Source: Alteromonas australica | Lineage (GTDB): Bacteria > Pseudomonadota > Gammaproteobacteria > Enterobacterales > Alteromonadaceae | Assembly (NCBI RefSeq): GCF_000730385.1 | Contig: NZ_CP008849.1 | Coordinates: 2,976,001 to 3,040,000, forward strand | Reading direction: 5' to 3' | DNA: 64,000 nucleotides | In this document: piece after piece, positions 19,316 through 27,318 of the stretch | Layout: each line of letters begins with the position of its first letter | Position numbering within the stretch: the stretch's first letter is position 1 | Notes under the pieces: model-generated | What the model saw: only the letters and a program-made list of their open reading frames with translations | What the model was told of the DNA's origin: nothing | Databases searched by the model: none | Position numbers and translations under genes: made by a program

Positions 19316-20410
19316 TTATTGCTGCGATTCTCGCTCAACCACATTCACGGCACGTTCAAACACGATGTTAGCCATGGCGGTTGCTTTCCCGCCAACCACA
19401 TTAGCAAGCCCCCATGTCTCACCGCCTGTGGTATTGGTAAATTGCACCACTACGGTATCTATATCTGCATAGTATCTTGCTTTACTGTGATAGCCAGGTA
19501 ACCAACCATCATGTTCTAAAGGATAGAGCCGTTCATAAAGCTGTTGCTCACTGGGAGATAGTAACGCCCCTTTGTTTAGCGCCCTTATGAACGTAGCGAC
19601 ATCGCCTGCGCTAGCAATCATAGACCCACCGGGTGCCACGAAGTTTAATGACTTGAGATCATCTTGGTAGCCATACCAATAACCACTCGCCACGGCGTCA
19701 TTATCTACTTCAGATAAAGAATAGTAGGTATCGGAAAGTGAAAGCGGGGCAAGAATATGCTGTTGAATAAAACGGCTATGATGATACCCAAGCGCTCGAT
19801 CCATAATTTCACCCAGCAGCAGGTAGTTGGTATTGGAATAGCGATAATCTTCACCTGGTGAGAACAACGGCGGCTTATTGGCAACCAAGGCAAAATAATC
19901 ACTGGCCTGCGAGGCTGGCTCAAACCAATGATGCCCTTGTTGATTAACAAAATCTGGAATACCACTTGTGTGCTGCACCAACATGCTGAGAGTAATACTA
20001 TCCGCATTGTTGATAATCTGACTTCGTTGAGGCAATAAGGTGGCTAATGTATCATCGAGAGAGAGGCTTTGATTATCCACTAATTTAACAATGCTTACTG
20101 CCATAAACATTTTGCTAATGCTGGCGATTTTGAACAAAGTATCAGCCTGTAAGGATGAGCCAGCCATTTTATTATTGACGCCTGCGCTATAAATACTTGG
20201 TGGCTTATCGCTTGTTTCAACGTACAGCAAGATGCCATCAATATCAGCGTTTATACCTTCTTCTAATGCTTTTTCTATGGTGTTAGGTTGAGGGGAAAGC
20301 CATAGCGGCAGAAGATCAAGAGGCGCTATTATCACCCCAATGGCAATACCAATTAGAGGCATGATCAGTGTGAGGTATTTTTTCCGCTTTTTTTTGTCCA
20401 TATGCAGCAT
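19316..20410 (-). CDS. serine hydrolase, beta-lactamase class C-like fold
   Basis: Penicillin-binding-protein-like esterase/peptidase of 364 aa. An N-terminal Lys-rich stretch followed by LIMPLIGIAIGVIIAPL anchors it in the inner membrane. The SxxK motif is SISK (FKIASISKMF, about 91-100) and the Tyr motif is YSNTNYLLLGE near 190; HTSGIPDF is also typical. The third, KTG-like box is weak (TNTTGG near 325). Such proteins are often esterases or D-aminopeptidases, so beta-lactam hydrolysis should not be assumed. Start may be ATG 20410 or 20401. Confidence 0.82.
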   Translation of the reverse strand: MLHMDKKKRKKYLTLIMPLIGIAIGVIIAPLDLLPLWLSPQPNTIEKALEEGINADIDGILLYVETSDKPPSIYSAGVNNKMAGSSLQADTLFKIASISKMFMAVSIVKLVDNQSLSLDDTLATLLPQRSQIINNADSITLSMLVQHTSGIPDFVNQQGHHWFEPASQASDYFALVANKPPLFSPGEDYRYSNTNYLLLGEIMDRALGYHHSRFIQQHILAPLSLSDTYYSLSEVDNDAVASGYWYGYQDDLKSLNFVAPGGSMIASAGDVATFIRALNKGALLSPSEQQLYERLYPLEHDGWLPGYHSKARYYADIDTVVVQFTNTTGGETWGLANVVGGKATAMANIVFERAVNVVERESQQ

Positions 20411-20575
20411 CTTGTGTTGTTTATTAAAGCACCTAAATTGACTTCACGTCTAACATACAAGCAAACATCACCACGTGCATGCGCTAATACGTAAGAAATT
20501 GTAAGCGCAAAGGATTGGTAAAAATGCGGGAACTGGGTATGCTAAATTTTATCGCGAATCGCTAAGGATCTCACA

Positions 20576-21214
20576 GTGTTCAAATGTTCTCCTAAATGTC
20601 TTACTTTTCTGCCTCTATTTGCTTTCAGTGTGGTTTTAACGGGGTGTCAAAATTCGACACCTTATTTCAAAACCGCTGGCGAACCAATCAAAGTGAAAGG
20701 CAGCCATTCCTCCAGAATGCTAACCGCTAATCAGCTTATAAACGCATTGGAACTAGAAGGCCATGTAGAAGGTGGTTATTTTAAGCAAACATTTAAGGCC
20801 GATCATCGCCCCATGTTATCCACCAGTCATGGTGACAGGGTGACGATGACATCTATCTATTATTTGCTTACAGGCGAATCTCCCATTGGCCATTTTCATA
20901 TGAACCAGTCAGACATCATGCATTATTTTCATATGGGTGACCCCATTACCTATTATTTGATAAACGAGGACGGTAGCCTAGAAACCCATATTTTAGGGCC
21001 TGACCCAACTCAAGGTCACAAACTGCAAATGGTGGTAAAAGGGGGAACTTGGAAAGCATCGGTGATTCCACAAAAAGGGCTCTATGGATACGGGCTCATC
21101 GGTGAAGCGGTTGCGCCGGGGTTTGAATACACAGATATGCAGTTAGGGAAAAGAAGTGCCATGTTGTCAGCGTTTCCACAGCATGCCGACGTAATCAAAA
21201 AGCTCACCCGCTAA
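20576..21214 (+). CDS. DUF985 cupin lipoprotein
   Basis: 212 aa with a lipoprotein signal (LTGC lipobox, Cys24) followed by a DUF985 cupin domain: LINALELEGHVEGGYFKQTF near 50-70, MTSIYYLLTGESPIGHFHMN near 90-110, and FEYTDMQLGKRSAML near 180. The DUF985 fold resembles sugar-nucleotide-binding cupins, but the role is unknown and most members are cytosolic, so the lipobox is notable. GTG 20576 is supported by AAGGA with seven-base spacing. It is divergent from the serine hydrolase and is followed by the microcin-like pair. Confidence 0.82.
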   Translation: MFKCSPKCLTFLPLFAFSVVLTGCQNSTPYFKTAGEPIKVKGSHSSRMLTANQLINALELEGHVEGGYFKQTFKADHRPMLSTSHGDRVTMTSIYYLLTGESPIGHFHMNQSDIMHYFHMGDPITYYLINEDGSLETHILGPDPTQGHKLQMVVKGGTWKASVIPQKGLYGYGLIGEAVAPGFEYTDMQLGKRSAMLSAFPQHADVIKKLTR

Positions 21215-21307
21215 TGACCAATAACTGTCCTTTGATACAGCTGTTTTCCTTTTCATTTCAGGTTAATTTTGGTGTCCCAATTAGGGGGAAAACATAAGGA
21301 ATGTAAA

Positions 21308-21562
21308 ATGAAACAACTGATGTTAAACGACATTGAACGAGTCTCGGGCGGATGTGCTGAACACTGCTGGGGAGACTTTAGTTTGGCTGGACTTGGCGCA
21401 TCTTTGCTCGCCGGCGCTATTAGCGGCCTTAGAGGCGGCCCGGCGGCTATAGGCTTAGGCGCACTTTCCGGTGGCCTAGGTTACGCAGGTAGCACAATAG
21501 GTGACAAAATGTCTGAAAGAACGACGAATGTAGGTTCTTCCACGCCGTCTCTTTCTCATTAA
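21308..21562 (+). CDS. candidate class II microcin precursor (double-glycine leader)
   Basis: 84-aa precursor. The first 15 residues, MKQLMLNDIERVSGG, match the class II double-glycine leader: Leu at -12, Asp at -8, Ile at -7, Val at -4, Gly-Gly at -2/-1, with the same length and register as the colicin V leader. The predicted 69-residue core begins CAEHC, then a Gly/Ala/Leu-rich stretch with many GxxxG spacings (about 26-67), as in membrane-permeabilising microcins, and ends in a polar tail. ATG 21308 has AAGGA seven bases upstream; the longer frame from 21269 has no supporting site. No processing ABC transporter lies in the window. It is followed after 56 bases by a two-helix membrane protein. 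Confidence 0.75.
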   Translation: MKQLMLNDIERVSGGCAEHCWGDFSLAGLGASLLAGAISGLRGGPAAIGLGALSGGLGYAGSTIGDKMSERTTNVGSSTPSLSH

Positions 21563-21579
21563 AATAACGAAATAGGTTG

Positions 21580-21595
21580 AGGAGCTTTCGCTCCT
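21580..21595 (+). terminator. hairpin between microcin-like gene and its neighbour
   Basis: Perfect arms AGGAGC (21580-21585) and GCTCCT (21590-21595) with a TTTC loop. Only a weak T-rich tail (TTCCT) follows, so it may be a partial terminator or an mRNA-stabilising element setting the ratio of the two products. Confidence 0.5.
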
Positions 21596-21618
21596 TTCCT
21601 AAACAAAGGATTTTTTTC

Positions 21619-21822
21619 ATGCCGAATATTAAAGCTGTTTTAAGTTATGTCATTTACGCGCTATCTATCATTTTCCTAAGCATTGCCTTTATTCGCGCTA
21701 TTAAAGCGAACTGGGAAATGGGAGAGTTGGCTGAAATAAGCATGATCATCGCGGTAATATTGCTTGTGGGTTTTGTGTGCACGCAAATCGCCATTAAGTT
21801 AAAGGTATTTCGTAAAGAATAA
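21619..21822 (+). CDS. 67-aa two-helix membrane protein, candidate immunity protein
   Basis: Small inner-membrane protein with two hydrophobic helices (about 5-26 and 39-60) joined by a short charged loop (RAIKANWEMGELAE) and ending in basic residues KVFRKE. Size and topology resemble microcin immunity proteins such as the colicin V one, though I see no sequence identity. ATG 21619 has AAAGGA eight bases upstream. Its position directly after the double-glycine peptide is the main reason for the proposal; a small stress or regulatory membrane protein is the alternative. Confidence 0.65.
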   Translation: MPNIKAVLSYVIYALSIIFLSIAFIRAIKANWEMGELAEISMIIAVILLVGFVCTQIAIKLKVFRKE

Positions 21823-21900
21823 TTAGCCCAACCTAAAAAGCGATCCCTTTCACTGGGTCACTTCGTTTAAACACATTATTCATTACGACATTAGCGCTCG

Positions 21901-22464
21901 ATGCAAATTAATCATCCAACATTCACGGTATTCAAACATGCCGCCTATACGATTCTTTTTTGTGTTGCGCTAGCTGGCTGTGCCAGCAACAAACCTGAAA
22001 TTAATATAAGTGAGTCGCAGAACTTTGCCGCTCTCAATACGTTTTATGTAACGCCCCCATTAAATGCTATCAACGAAGTGATAGAAAATCAGGTGGCTAA
22101 CGCCATTACCCGCACTCTGCAATCGAAAGGGTTAACGCCGTCATCAGAAGAGGACGCAGACATTATTGTTGGCTTTTTCCCTTCTACCGCATCAAAAGAA
22201 AATGGCACACGAGTAAATTTAGGGCTAGGCACGGGCATTTTTGGCCGCTCTGGTGGCTTATCTTTAGGCAGTATTTTTAGCCTACCCGTGGGCGAACAGG
22301 TCACCCAATATCAAAACTTACAAATTGATATGGTGCACAACAACGAATTTATATACAGCGCTGCAGGCAGTGCTGAATTAGAGTCTAAAGACAGCATCAG
22401 CGTGCAGCAAAAGCTTGAGCAACTGGTGGAGGCGCTACTTGCAACCTACCCGGCGAAGGGCTAA
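21901..22464 (+). CDS. DUF4136 lipoprotein
   Basis: 187 aa with an N-terminal lipoprotein signal ending LAGC (Cys27), then a DUF4136 domain: FAALNTFYV near 45, VANAITRTLQSKGLTPSSEEDADIIVGFF near 68-97, and a C-terminal EQLVEALLATYPAKG. Such proteins sit at the periplasmic face of the envelope; the function is unknown. Its stop TAA (22462-22464) overlaps the stop TAG of the convergent SDR gene by two bases. Confidence 0.8.
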   Translation: MQINHPTFTVFKHAAYTILFCVALAGCASNKPEINISESQNFAALNTFYVTPPLNAINEVIENQVANAITRTLQSKGLTPSSEEDADIIVGFFPSTASKENGTRVNLGLGTGIFGRSGGLSLGSIFSLPVGEQVTQYQNLQIDMVHNNEFIYSAAGSAELESKDSISVQQKLEQLVEALLATYPAKG

Positions 22465-23198
22465 ACCACCCCACCGTTTGCTCTTATGGTTTGACCGTTG
22501 ACCCAAGCACCCTGCTCGCTGGCTAAAAATGCGACCACAGAGGCAATATCACTAGGCTGTCCTAAACGTTCCATTGGGCTCATATTGGCCAGTTTTGTCA
22601 CCATTTCTTCAGACTTGTCCTGCAAGAACAATTCGGTTTCAGTTGGACCAGGTGCCACCGCGTTAACGGTAATTTGCTTACCCCGCATCTCTTTTGCGAG
22701 GATCCCAGTCATTACTTCCACTGCCGCTTTTGTAGCGGCATAAACAGCATAACGCTCCAGTTTTAGCCCTATTACACTGGATGACAGATTAATGACTCGC
22801 CCGCCTGAGGATAGGTGTACCGATGCTTCTCTTAGGGTATTGATCGTACCTTTTAAATTCACGTTTAGTTGAGCGTCGATGTCCTCATCTTTGGCATCAC
22901 TTAAAGCGTTAAGTTTCATCACTCCTGCATTATTGATCAACACATCAATACTACCCAGAGATGCCTTTACATCAGCAAACATTCTATTTACCTGCTTTGC
23001 ATTGCTAACATCTACCTGATAGGCCTGAGCTTGCCCCCCTGCAGCCTTTATTTCTTCCACAACTTTATCTGCGGCTCCAGCGCTATTGGCGTAATTCACC
23101 ACCGTGTAAAATCCTTCTGATGCAAGACGCTTAGCTATTTCTGCCCCAATGCCACGAGACGCTCCCGTTACTAGTGCTACTTTCGTTTTTTGTGTCAT
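22461..23198 (-). CDS. SDR-family oxidoreductase (FabG-like)
   Basis: NAD(P)-dependent short-chain dehydrogenase of 245 aa. Visible motifs are TGASRGIG near 12-19 (cofactor), NNAGVMKL near 88, catalytic Ser in INLSSSVIG, YAVYAATKAA (Tyr and Lys), and PGPTETELF. ATG 23198 is preferred to 23255 because AAGGAGC lies just upstream. Substrate unknown; similarity to 3-oxoacyl-ACP reductases does not prove a fatty-acid role. It is divergent from a LysR regulator across 111 bases, the usual arrangement for a regulator and its target. Confidence 0.88.
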   Translation of the reverse strand: MTQKTKVALVTGASRGIGAEIAKRLASEGFYTVVNYANSAGAADKVVEEIKAAGGQAQAYQVDVSNAKQVNRMFADVKASLGSIDVLINNAGVMKLNALSDAKDEDIDAQLNVNLKGTINTLREASVHLSSGGRVINLSSSVIGLKLERYAVYAATKAAVEVMTGILAKEMRGKQITVNAVAPGPTETELFLQDKSEEMVTKLANMSPMERLGQPSDIASVVAFLASEQGAWVNGQTIRANGGVV

Positions 23199-23309
23199 TA
23201 AATGCTCCTTAAAAGGGTGATGAACATTGATACAGGCCACTCTATCATTTAGCATCGAGCTAACAATTACGTAAATATTGACTTCATTATTCAGGATTTA
23301 AGAATAATA

Positions 23310-24191
23310 ATGGATAGAATAGAGGCTATGCGGGTGTATACTCGCGTATTTGAACGACGGAGCTTTAAACTAGCGTCCCTCGACTTGAATATTCCAGCGT
23401 CCACCGTAACTGAGGTGATTAAGGCGATGGAGAAACGTTTAGGCGTGGTGCTGTTAGAAAGAACAACTCGACGTGTTTCCCCCACCATTGATGGAGAAAC
23501 CTTCTACCACAGATGTATAAGCATAATTAATGACGTGGAAGAAGCGGAGCACGGTTTTTCTACCTCCACTCCCCAAGGATTATTGCGGGTAGATACCCAT
23601 GGCACGATTGCTAGGCATTTCCTACTACCCCAAATTCACACCTTCACTGAAAAGTACCCAGACATTAAGTTGTTCATAAGTGAAAGCGATGCGCTAAGGG
23701 ATATTGTAAGCGAAGGTATAGATTGTGTGTTAAGGGTCGGTCGACTCGCCGACGAGCATTTGGTTGCCAAGCCTCTTTGCCAACTCGAAGAAGTGACCGT
23801 AGCTTCGCCCAGCTACCTAAAAAAAGCAGGTTTGCCTTGTTGTATTGACGATCTGCATACACACAAAATGATCGGATTCTATGCCTCAGATCAGAGTGCC
23901 CCTATGCCCTTAGAATTTTGTGAAGATAATGGCACTATAAGAGAGTTGAGCATACCCAGATCGATATCTGTAAATTCAGCAGAGTCGTTAGTTGCTCTAG
24001 CATTGCAAGGTATGGGCATTGTACAAGTGCCTCGTTATCATATCGAAGCCCATCTAAAGGAAGGAAGGTTAGTCACTCTTTTGACTCATGTCCCCCCATC
24101 CCCTTCCCCCCTTACATTGTTGTACCCACAAAACAGGAAATACAGCGCCCGTGTAAACGTATTTATTGAGTGGCTCGAAAGTATCATCTAG
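23310..24191 (+). CDS. LysR-family transcriptional regulator
   Basis: 293 aa with an N-terminal winged HTH (about 1-60: MRVYTRVFERRSFKLASLDLNIPASTVTEVIKAM-like) and a periplasmic-binding-like effector domain (about 90-290; GLLRVDTHGTIARHFLLPQI). It belongs to the CrgA/DmlR branch by the opening MDRIEAMRVY. Divergent from the SDR gene at 23198, its likely target. ATG 23310 has no strong ribosome site. Confidence 0.9.
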   Translation: MDRIEAMRVYTRVFERRSFKLASLDLNIPASTVTEVIKAMEKRLGVVLLERTTRRVSPTIDGETFYHRCISIINDVEEAEHGFSTSTPQGLLRVDTHGTIARHFLLPQIHTFTEKYPDIKLFISESDALRDIVSEGIDCVLRVGRLADEHLVAKPLCQLEEVTVASPSYLKKAGLPCCIDDLHTHKMIGFYASDQSAPMPLEFCEDNGTIRELSIPRSISVNSAESLVALALQGMGIVQVPRYHIEAHLKEGRLVTLLTHVPPSPSPLTLLYPQNRKYSARVNVFIEWLESII

Positions 24192-24213
24192 CCTGCTTTT
24201 ATTGGCTGAATAC

Positions 24214-24240
24214 AATAAATGTTATATTATAACATTTATT
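24214..24240. promoter_or_regulatory. Zur-type operator (27-bp perfect palindrome)
   Basis: AATAAATGTTATA, centre T, then its exact complement. The core TGTTATANTATAACA matches the gammaproteobacterial Zur box. It lies 26-52 bases before the COG0523 start, so zinc-loaded Zur would block this promoter. Confidence 0.85.
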
Positions 24241-24265
24241 ACTTAAGTGACTATCAGATAATTAG

Positions 24266-25279
24266 ATGATTGCAGCCGTTCCCACGAACATTATTACTGG
24301 CTTTTTAGGCGTAGGTAAAACTTCAACCATTTTAGATTTACTGGCGCAAAAGCCAAAACACGAACGCTGGGCTATTTTAATTAATGAATTTGGTGAGGTA
24401 GGTATTGATGGCAGTCTGGTGCAAGGCTTTCTTAAAGAAGATCAGCAGGTATTTATAAAAGAAGTTCCAGGGGGATGTATGTGTTGTGCGGCAGGTCTAC
24501 CCATGCAGATAGCGCTCAACCAATTATTGGCAAGAGCCAAACCCCATAGATTACTCATTGAACCCACAGGCCTGGGCCACCCTATTGAGGTACTAGAAAC
24601 GTTAGATCAACCTCATTACCGTGATGTACTTCATATACAAAAGACTATTACGCTCATTGATGCCCGCAAGCTAAGTGATCCTCGCTACACGAATCACGCC
24701 ACTTTCAATCAACAAATTGACATTGCCGATATTGTCGTTGGCAATAAACAAGACTTATATCAAGAAAGTGATCATCAGGCGCTTTTAGACTACCTTTCTA
24801 CACGCAATCACGCACATTTGCCGGTCATTTTTACCGATAATGGCCGTTTAAATATCGATAGGCTTTCTGGAGCATCTGACCAACTCAATATGGTTAAGAA
24901 TCGACGCAAACATGATCATTCACACGATGACGCTCATGGGTACCCTCAGCTAGCTGACAATGTAGCACTGCCTGAAAATGGTAGGTTGTCGGTTAAAAAT
25001 CAGGGAGAAGGGTTCGAATCAATCGGCTGGCGTTTTTCCCCAGTAAATGTGTTTAGTCGTCAGGCGATAATTACTTGGATAAAATCAATCAGAGCAACAC
25101 GACTGAAAGCAGTGGTTATCACTAGCGAGGGTATATTTGGCTATAACCTCGCCGATGACAAGCTTACCGAAAAAGAACTGAACGATACGTTAGAAAGCAG
25201 AATAGAACTAATTCATAACCAACTCGATGAGCAATGGGACCAACAGCTTCTTGATTGTTTGGATGATACCTTTTCTTAA
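24266..25279 (+). CDS. COG0523 GTPase, zinc metallochaperone (CobW/YeiR/ZigA-like)
   Basis: G3E-family GTPase of 337 aa. The P-loop is GFLGVGKTS (12-20), Walker B is near ILINEFGEVGID, the metal-binding CxCC motif is GGCMCCAAG near 70, and the guanine motif is VGNKQD near 157. A His/Asp-rich loop KHDHSHDDAHG (about 214-224) may bind zinc, and the C-terminal CobW_C domain follows. Family members deliver zinc to client enzymes under zinc limitation. The Zur palindrome directly upstream supports a zinc role over cobalamin synthesis. ATG 24266 has no clear ribosome site and sits only 26 bases after the operator. Confidence 0.9.
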   Translation: MIAAVPTNIITGFLGVGKTSTILDLLAQKPKHERWAILINEFGEVGIDGSLVQGFLKEDQQVFIKEVPGGCMCCAAGLPMQIALNQLLARAKPHRLLIEPTGLGHPIEVLETLDQPHYRDVLHIQKTITLIDARKLSDPRYTNHATFNQQIDIADIVVGNKQDLYQESDHQALLDYLSTRNHAHLPVIFTDNGRLNIDRLSGASDQLNMVKNRRKHDHSHDDAHGYPQLADNVALPENGRLSVKNQGEGFESIGWRFSPVNVFSRQAIITWIKSIRATRLKAVVITSEGIFGYNLADDKLTEKELNDTLESRIELIHNQLDEQWDQQLLDCLDDTFS

Positions 25280-25306
25280 GCACTAAAATTGTTTTCTAAC
25301 TCCTGA

Positions 25307-25340
25307 CCGGGAACGTGAAGCAAGCCTGAAACGTTCTCGG
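25307..25340 (+). terminator. possible terminator hairpin after the COG0523 gene
   Basis: CCGGGAACGT (25307-25316) pairs with ACGTTCTCGG (25331-25340), one G-U pair, 14-base loop. No T-run follows, so termination is uncertain. Confidence 0.35.
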
Positions 25341-25353
25341 CGAAGCGTGTATT

Positions 25354-26268
25354 TTAGCGTAAATGGCTGTTGAAAAATGCAAGGGTACGCTGCCATGCTA
25401 ATTCAGCATCTTTCGGGCTATAGCGGCTAGTTGAGTCGTTATGAAACCCATGCTGAGCCTGTGCATAAACATGGGCTGAGTATTCTGCACCATTGTCCTT
25501 CAAAACCTTTTCATATTCTGGCCACGTCGCGTTCACACGCTTGTCCTTTTCACCGAAGTGCAGCAAAAGAGGCCCTTTAACCCGAGCCTGCAACTCACCC
25601 TTTGCCGGTGTGCCATAAAAAGGCACTGCGGCGCTAATGACGTCTGGCAATGTGGCAGCAAGAAAATTACTGATGTATCCACCAAAACAAAATCCCACCA
25701 CACCCAGTTTATTTGTGGTTTGATCATGAGAATGAAGCCAACGAGCAGCAGCTATAAAGTCATTTTCAATTTTTTGTTTGTCTAAGCTTCGCTGCATTGC
25801 TCGGCCATCATCATCATTACCTGGATAGCCGCCAAGTGGAAATAAAGCATCGGGGGCAAAGGCAATAAAACCTTGAGAAGCTAATCGGCGAGCAACATCT
25901 TTTATGTAAGGGTTCAAACCTCTATTTTCATGCACAACAAGTACGGCAGGCGCTTTTTGGTCTGCACTAAGGGAGCTGGGTATCACCAAATACCCTCCCC
26001 CTGTACCATGGCCTTCTGGCGACGCAAATTCTTCATAGGTCGCCTTAATAGCAGGGTCGTTAAACGACACCTGCTCGGCTTTAGCATAATCAGGGAGAAG
26101 GGCGTTTCCAATGACCCCAACAGACAATCCCGCAATGGAAAGCGACGCAATACGCGTTAAAAAGGTTCGCCTATCGATATCACCATGGGCGTATTCGTCG
26201 TACCAATCAAAGGCCTCTTGAGGAATGGGAATGCGAGACTCTGCTGCTTCATTTTTTGCTTTCGTCAT
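25354..26268 (-). CDS. Tat-exported dienelactone hydrolase-family protein
   Basis: 304 aa alpha/beta hydrolase. RRTFLTRIASLSIAGLSVG near residues 33-51 is a Tat signal placed after an N-terminal extension (IPIPQEAFDWYDEYAHGDI), as in many exported members of this family. The nucleophile elbow is GFCFGG (Cys), and the general base His is in QAQHGFHND, with an acid Asp in GEKDKRV. The family hydrolyses dienelactones or other esters; the substrate here is unknown. ATG 26268 (AGG seven bases upstream) is preferred to a TTG two codons earlier. Single gene. Confidence 0.87.
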   Translation of the reverse strand: MTKAKNEAAESRIPIPQEAFDWYDEYAHGDIDRRTFLTRIASLSIAGLSVGVIGNALLPDYAKAEQVSFNDPAIKATYEEFASPEGHGTGGGYLVIPSSLSADQKAPAVLVVHENRGLNPYIKDVARRLASQGFIAFAPDALFPLGGYPGNDDDGRAMQRSLDKQKIENDFIAAARWLHSHDQTTNKLGVVGFCFGGYISNFLAATLPDVISAAVPFYGTPAKGELQARVKGPLLLHFGEKDKRVNATWPEYEKVLKDNGAEYSAHVYAQAQHGFHNDSTSRYSPKDAELAWQRTLAFFNSHLR

Positions 26269-26453
26269 AATCAACCTGCGTTTTATTTTGGGGTAGGGTT
26301 ACATTCTCAACGATTGCCACAAGGGGCAACCCAACAAACGGCTATACCAGCAATTTAACACTACCTATAAAACGCGCAGATAATCAATTAAACAAGATGA
26401 AACGCCCCCTTTTTCTTAAGGGCGCGCACCTTAACGAGCCTATTTAAACGACT

Positions 26454-27074
26454 TTAATCGTTAAGTTCTACAACCAAATAGCGCACACTGCCATTTACTG
26501 GTTGGGGTAAAAAGAACAAACCTTCATAGGTAAAATACTGAATACCATTTATTTTCACCGGCTTTGCCTGGCTAGGTAAATCACTGTAAAACTGGCCTGA
26601 AACATACGTTGTGTGACGCCGAGGGGCGCTTACTTTTGGTTCATCCACCACAATGTAATTGTCACCGGATTTATAGTAATAAACCCCTTCGGCCACGTAA
26701 TAAGTTTCACCATCGATCACTATTACGTCAGGTTTAGGAGGAAGGGTATGCACTCTTATCCCCAGTGGCGGGCGAACAACGTGAAAAGCCCCCTCCATTT
26801 TTCGATAATAAACCCCGTCATGATAACGGTAAGTGGCACCGTGAAAATGAATATCTCTCGCGTCACGCGGAACCTCGGCTGGCTTGTGGCCTACTTCATA
26901 TTTGGGCCGGCTAATGACATTTGCCACCAATGCCCCTATACCAATACCCACGGCAACCGCAGCCACGCCGCCACCATGCCCACTAACTCTGACATGCCCA
27001 CCCCGCGGAGAATGAGCACATCCAGCCATTAAGGTGACACACAGGGCCGATACCGATAATAATCGTAAATTCAT
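26454..27074 (-). CDS. DUF6515 lipoprotein
   Basis: 206 aa with a lipoprotein signal (LMAGC, Cys19), a Gly/Val-rich helix (GGGVAAVAVGIGIGALVANVI), then repeated Tyr-rich units of the form YHDGVYYRK, VAEGVYYYKSG and TYEGLFFLP. These GVYY-type repeats are the hallmark of DUF6515 as I recall it. Function unknown; probably a surface or periplasmic structural protein. AAGGA sits seven bases before the ATG. Confidence 0.75.
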   Translation of the reverse strand: MNLRLLSVSALCVTLMAGCAHSPRGGHVRVSGHGGGVAAVAVGIGIGALVANVISRPKYEVGHKPAEVPRDARDIHFHGATYRYHDGVYYRKMEGAFHVVRPPLGIRVHTLPPKPDVIVIDGETYYVAEGVYYYKSGDNYIVVDEPKVSAPRRHTTYVSGQFYSDLPSQAKPVKINGIQYFTYEGLFFLPQPVNGSVRYLVVELND

Positions 27075-27262
27075 AATAATTTCCTTGCCAAAAATTGAAA
27101 GCTCACATCGAAATAAAACAAATTAGACGATTGAATGTGATAGTGACTTTGAGTCATCCGCGAAGAAAAAATTCGTCAAGAATACGGAAAAGTAGGTATA
27201 AGTTTCGTAAATTTACTGAATAAAAACGAGAGAATAGCAGTGATTTGAATAAACGACTGAAA

Positions 27263-27300
27263 AACGCCCCACGTACTTCAGTACGGAGGCGTTCTTTTTT
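27263..27300. terminator. bidirectional terminator after sucrose phosphorylase
   Basis: AACGCC (27263-27268) pairs with GGCGTT (27288-27293), with an inner GTAC/GTAC-type stem. T-runs follow in both directions (TTTTTT at 27295-27300 on plus; TTTTTC on minus). On the minus strand it ends the sucrose phosphorylase transcript. Confidence 0.75.
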
Positions 27301-27318
27301 AGAATAACATTTTTACTG

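Noticed and set aside
26395..26425. Terminator for the DUF6515 gene (minus strand)
   Set aside because: GC-rich stretch can pair only with bulges and has no clear T-run.
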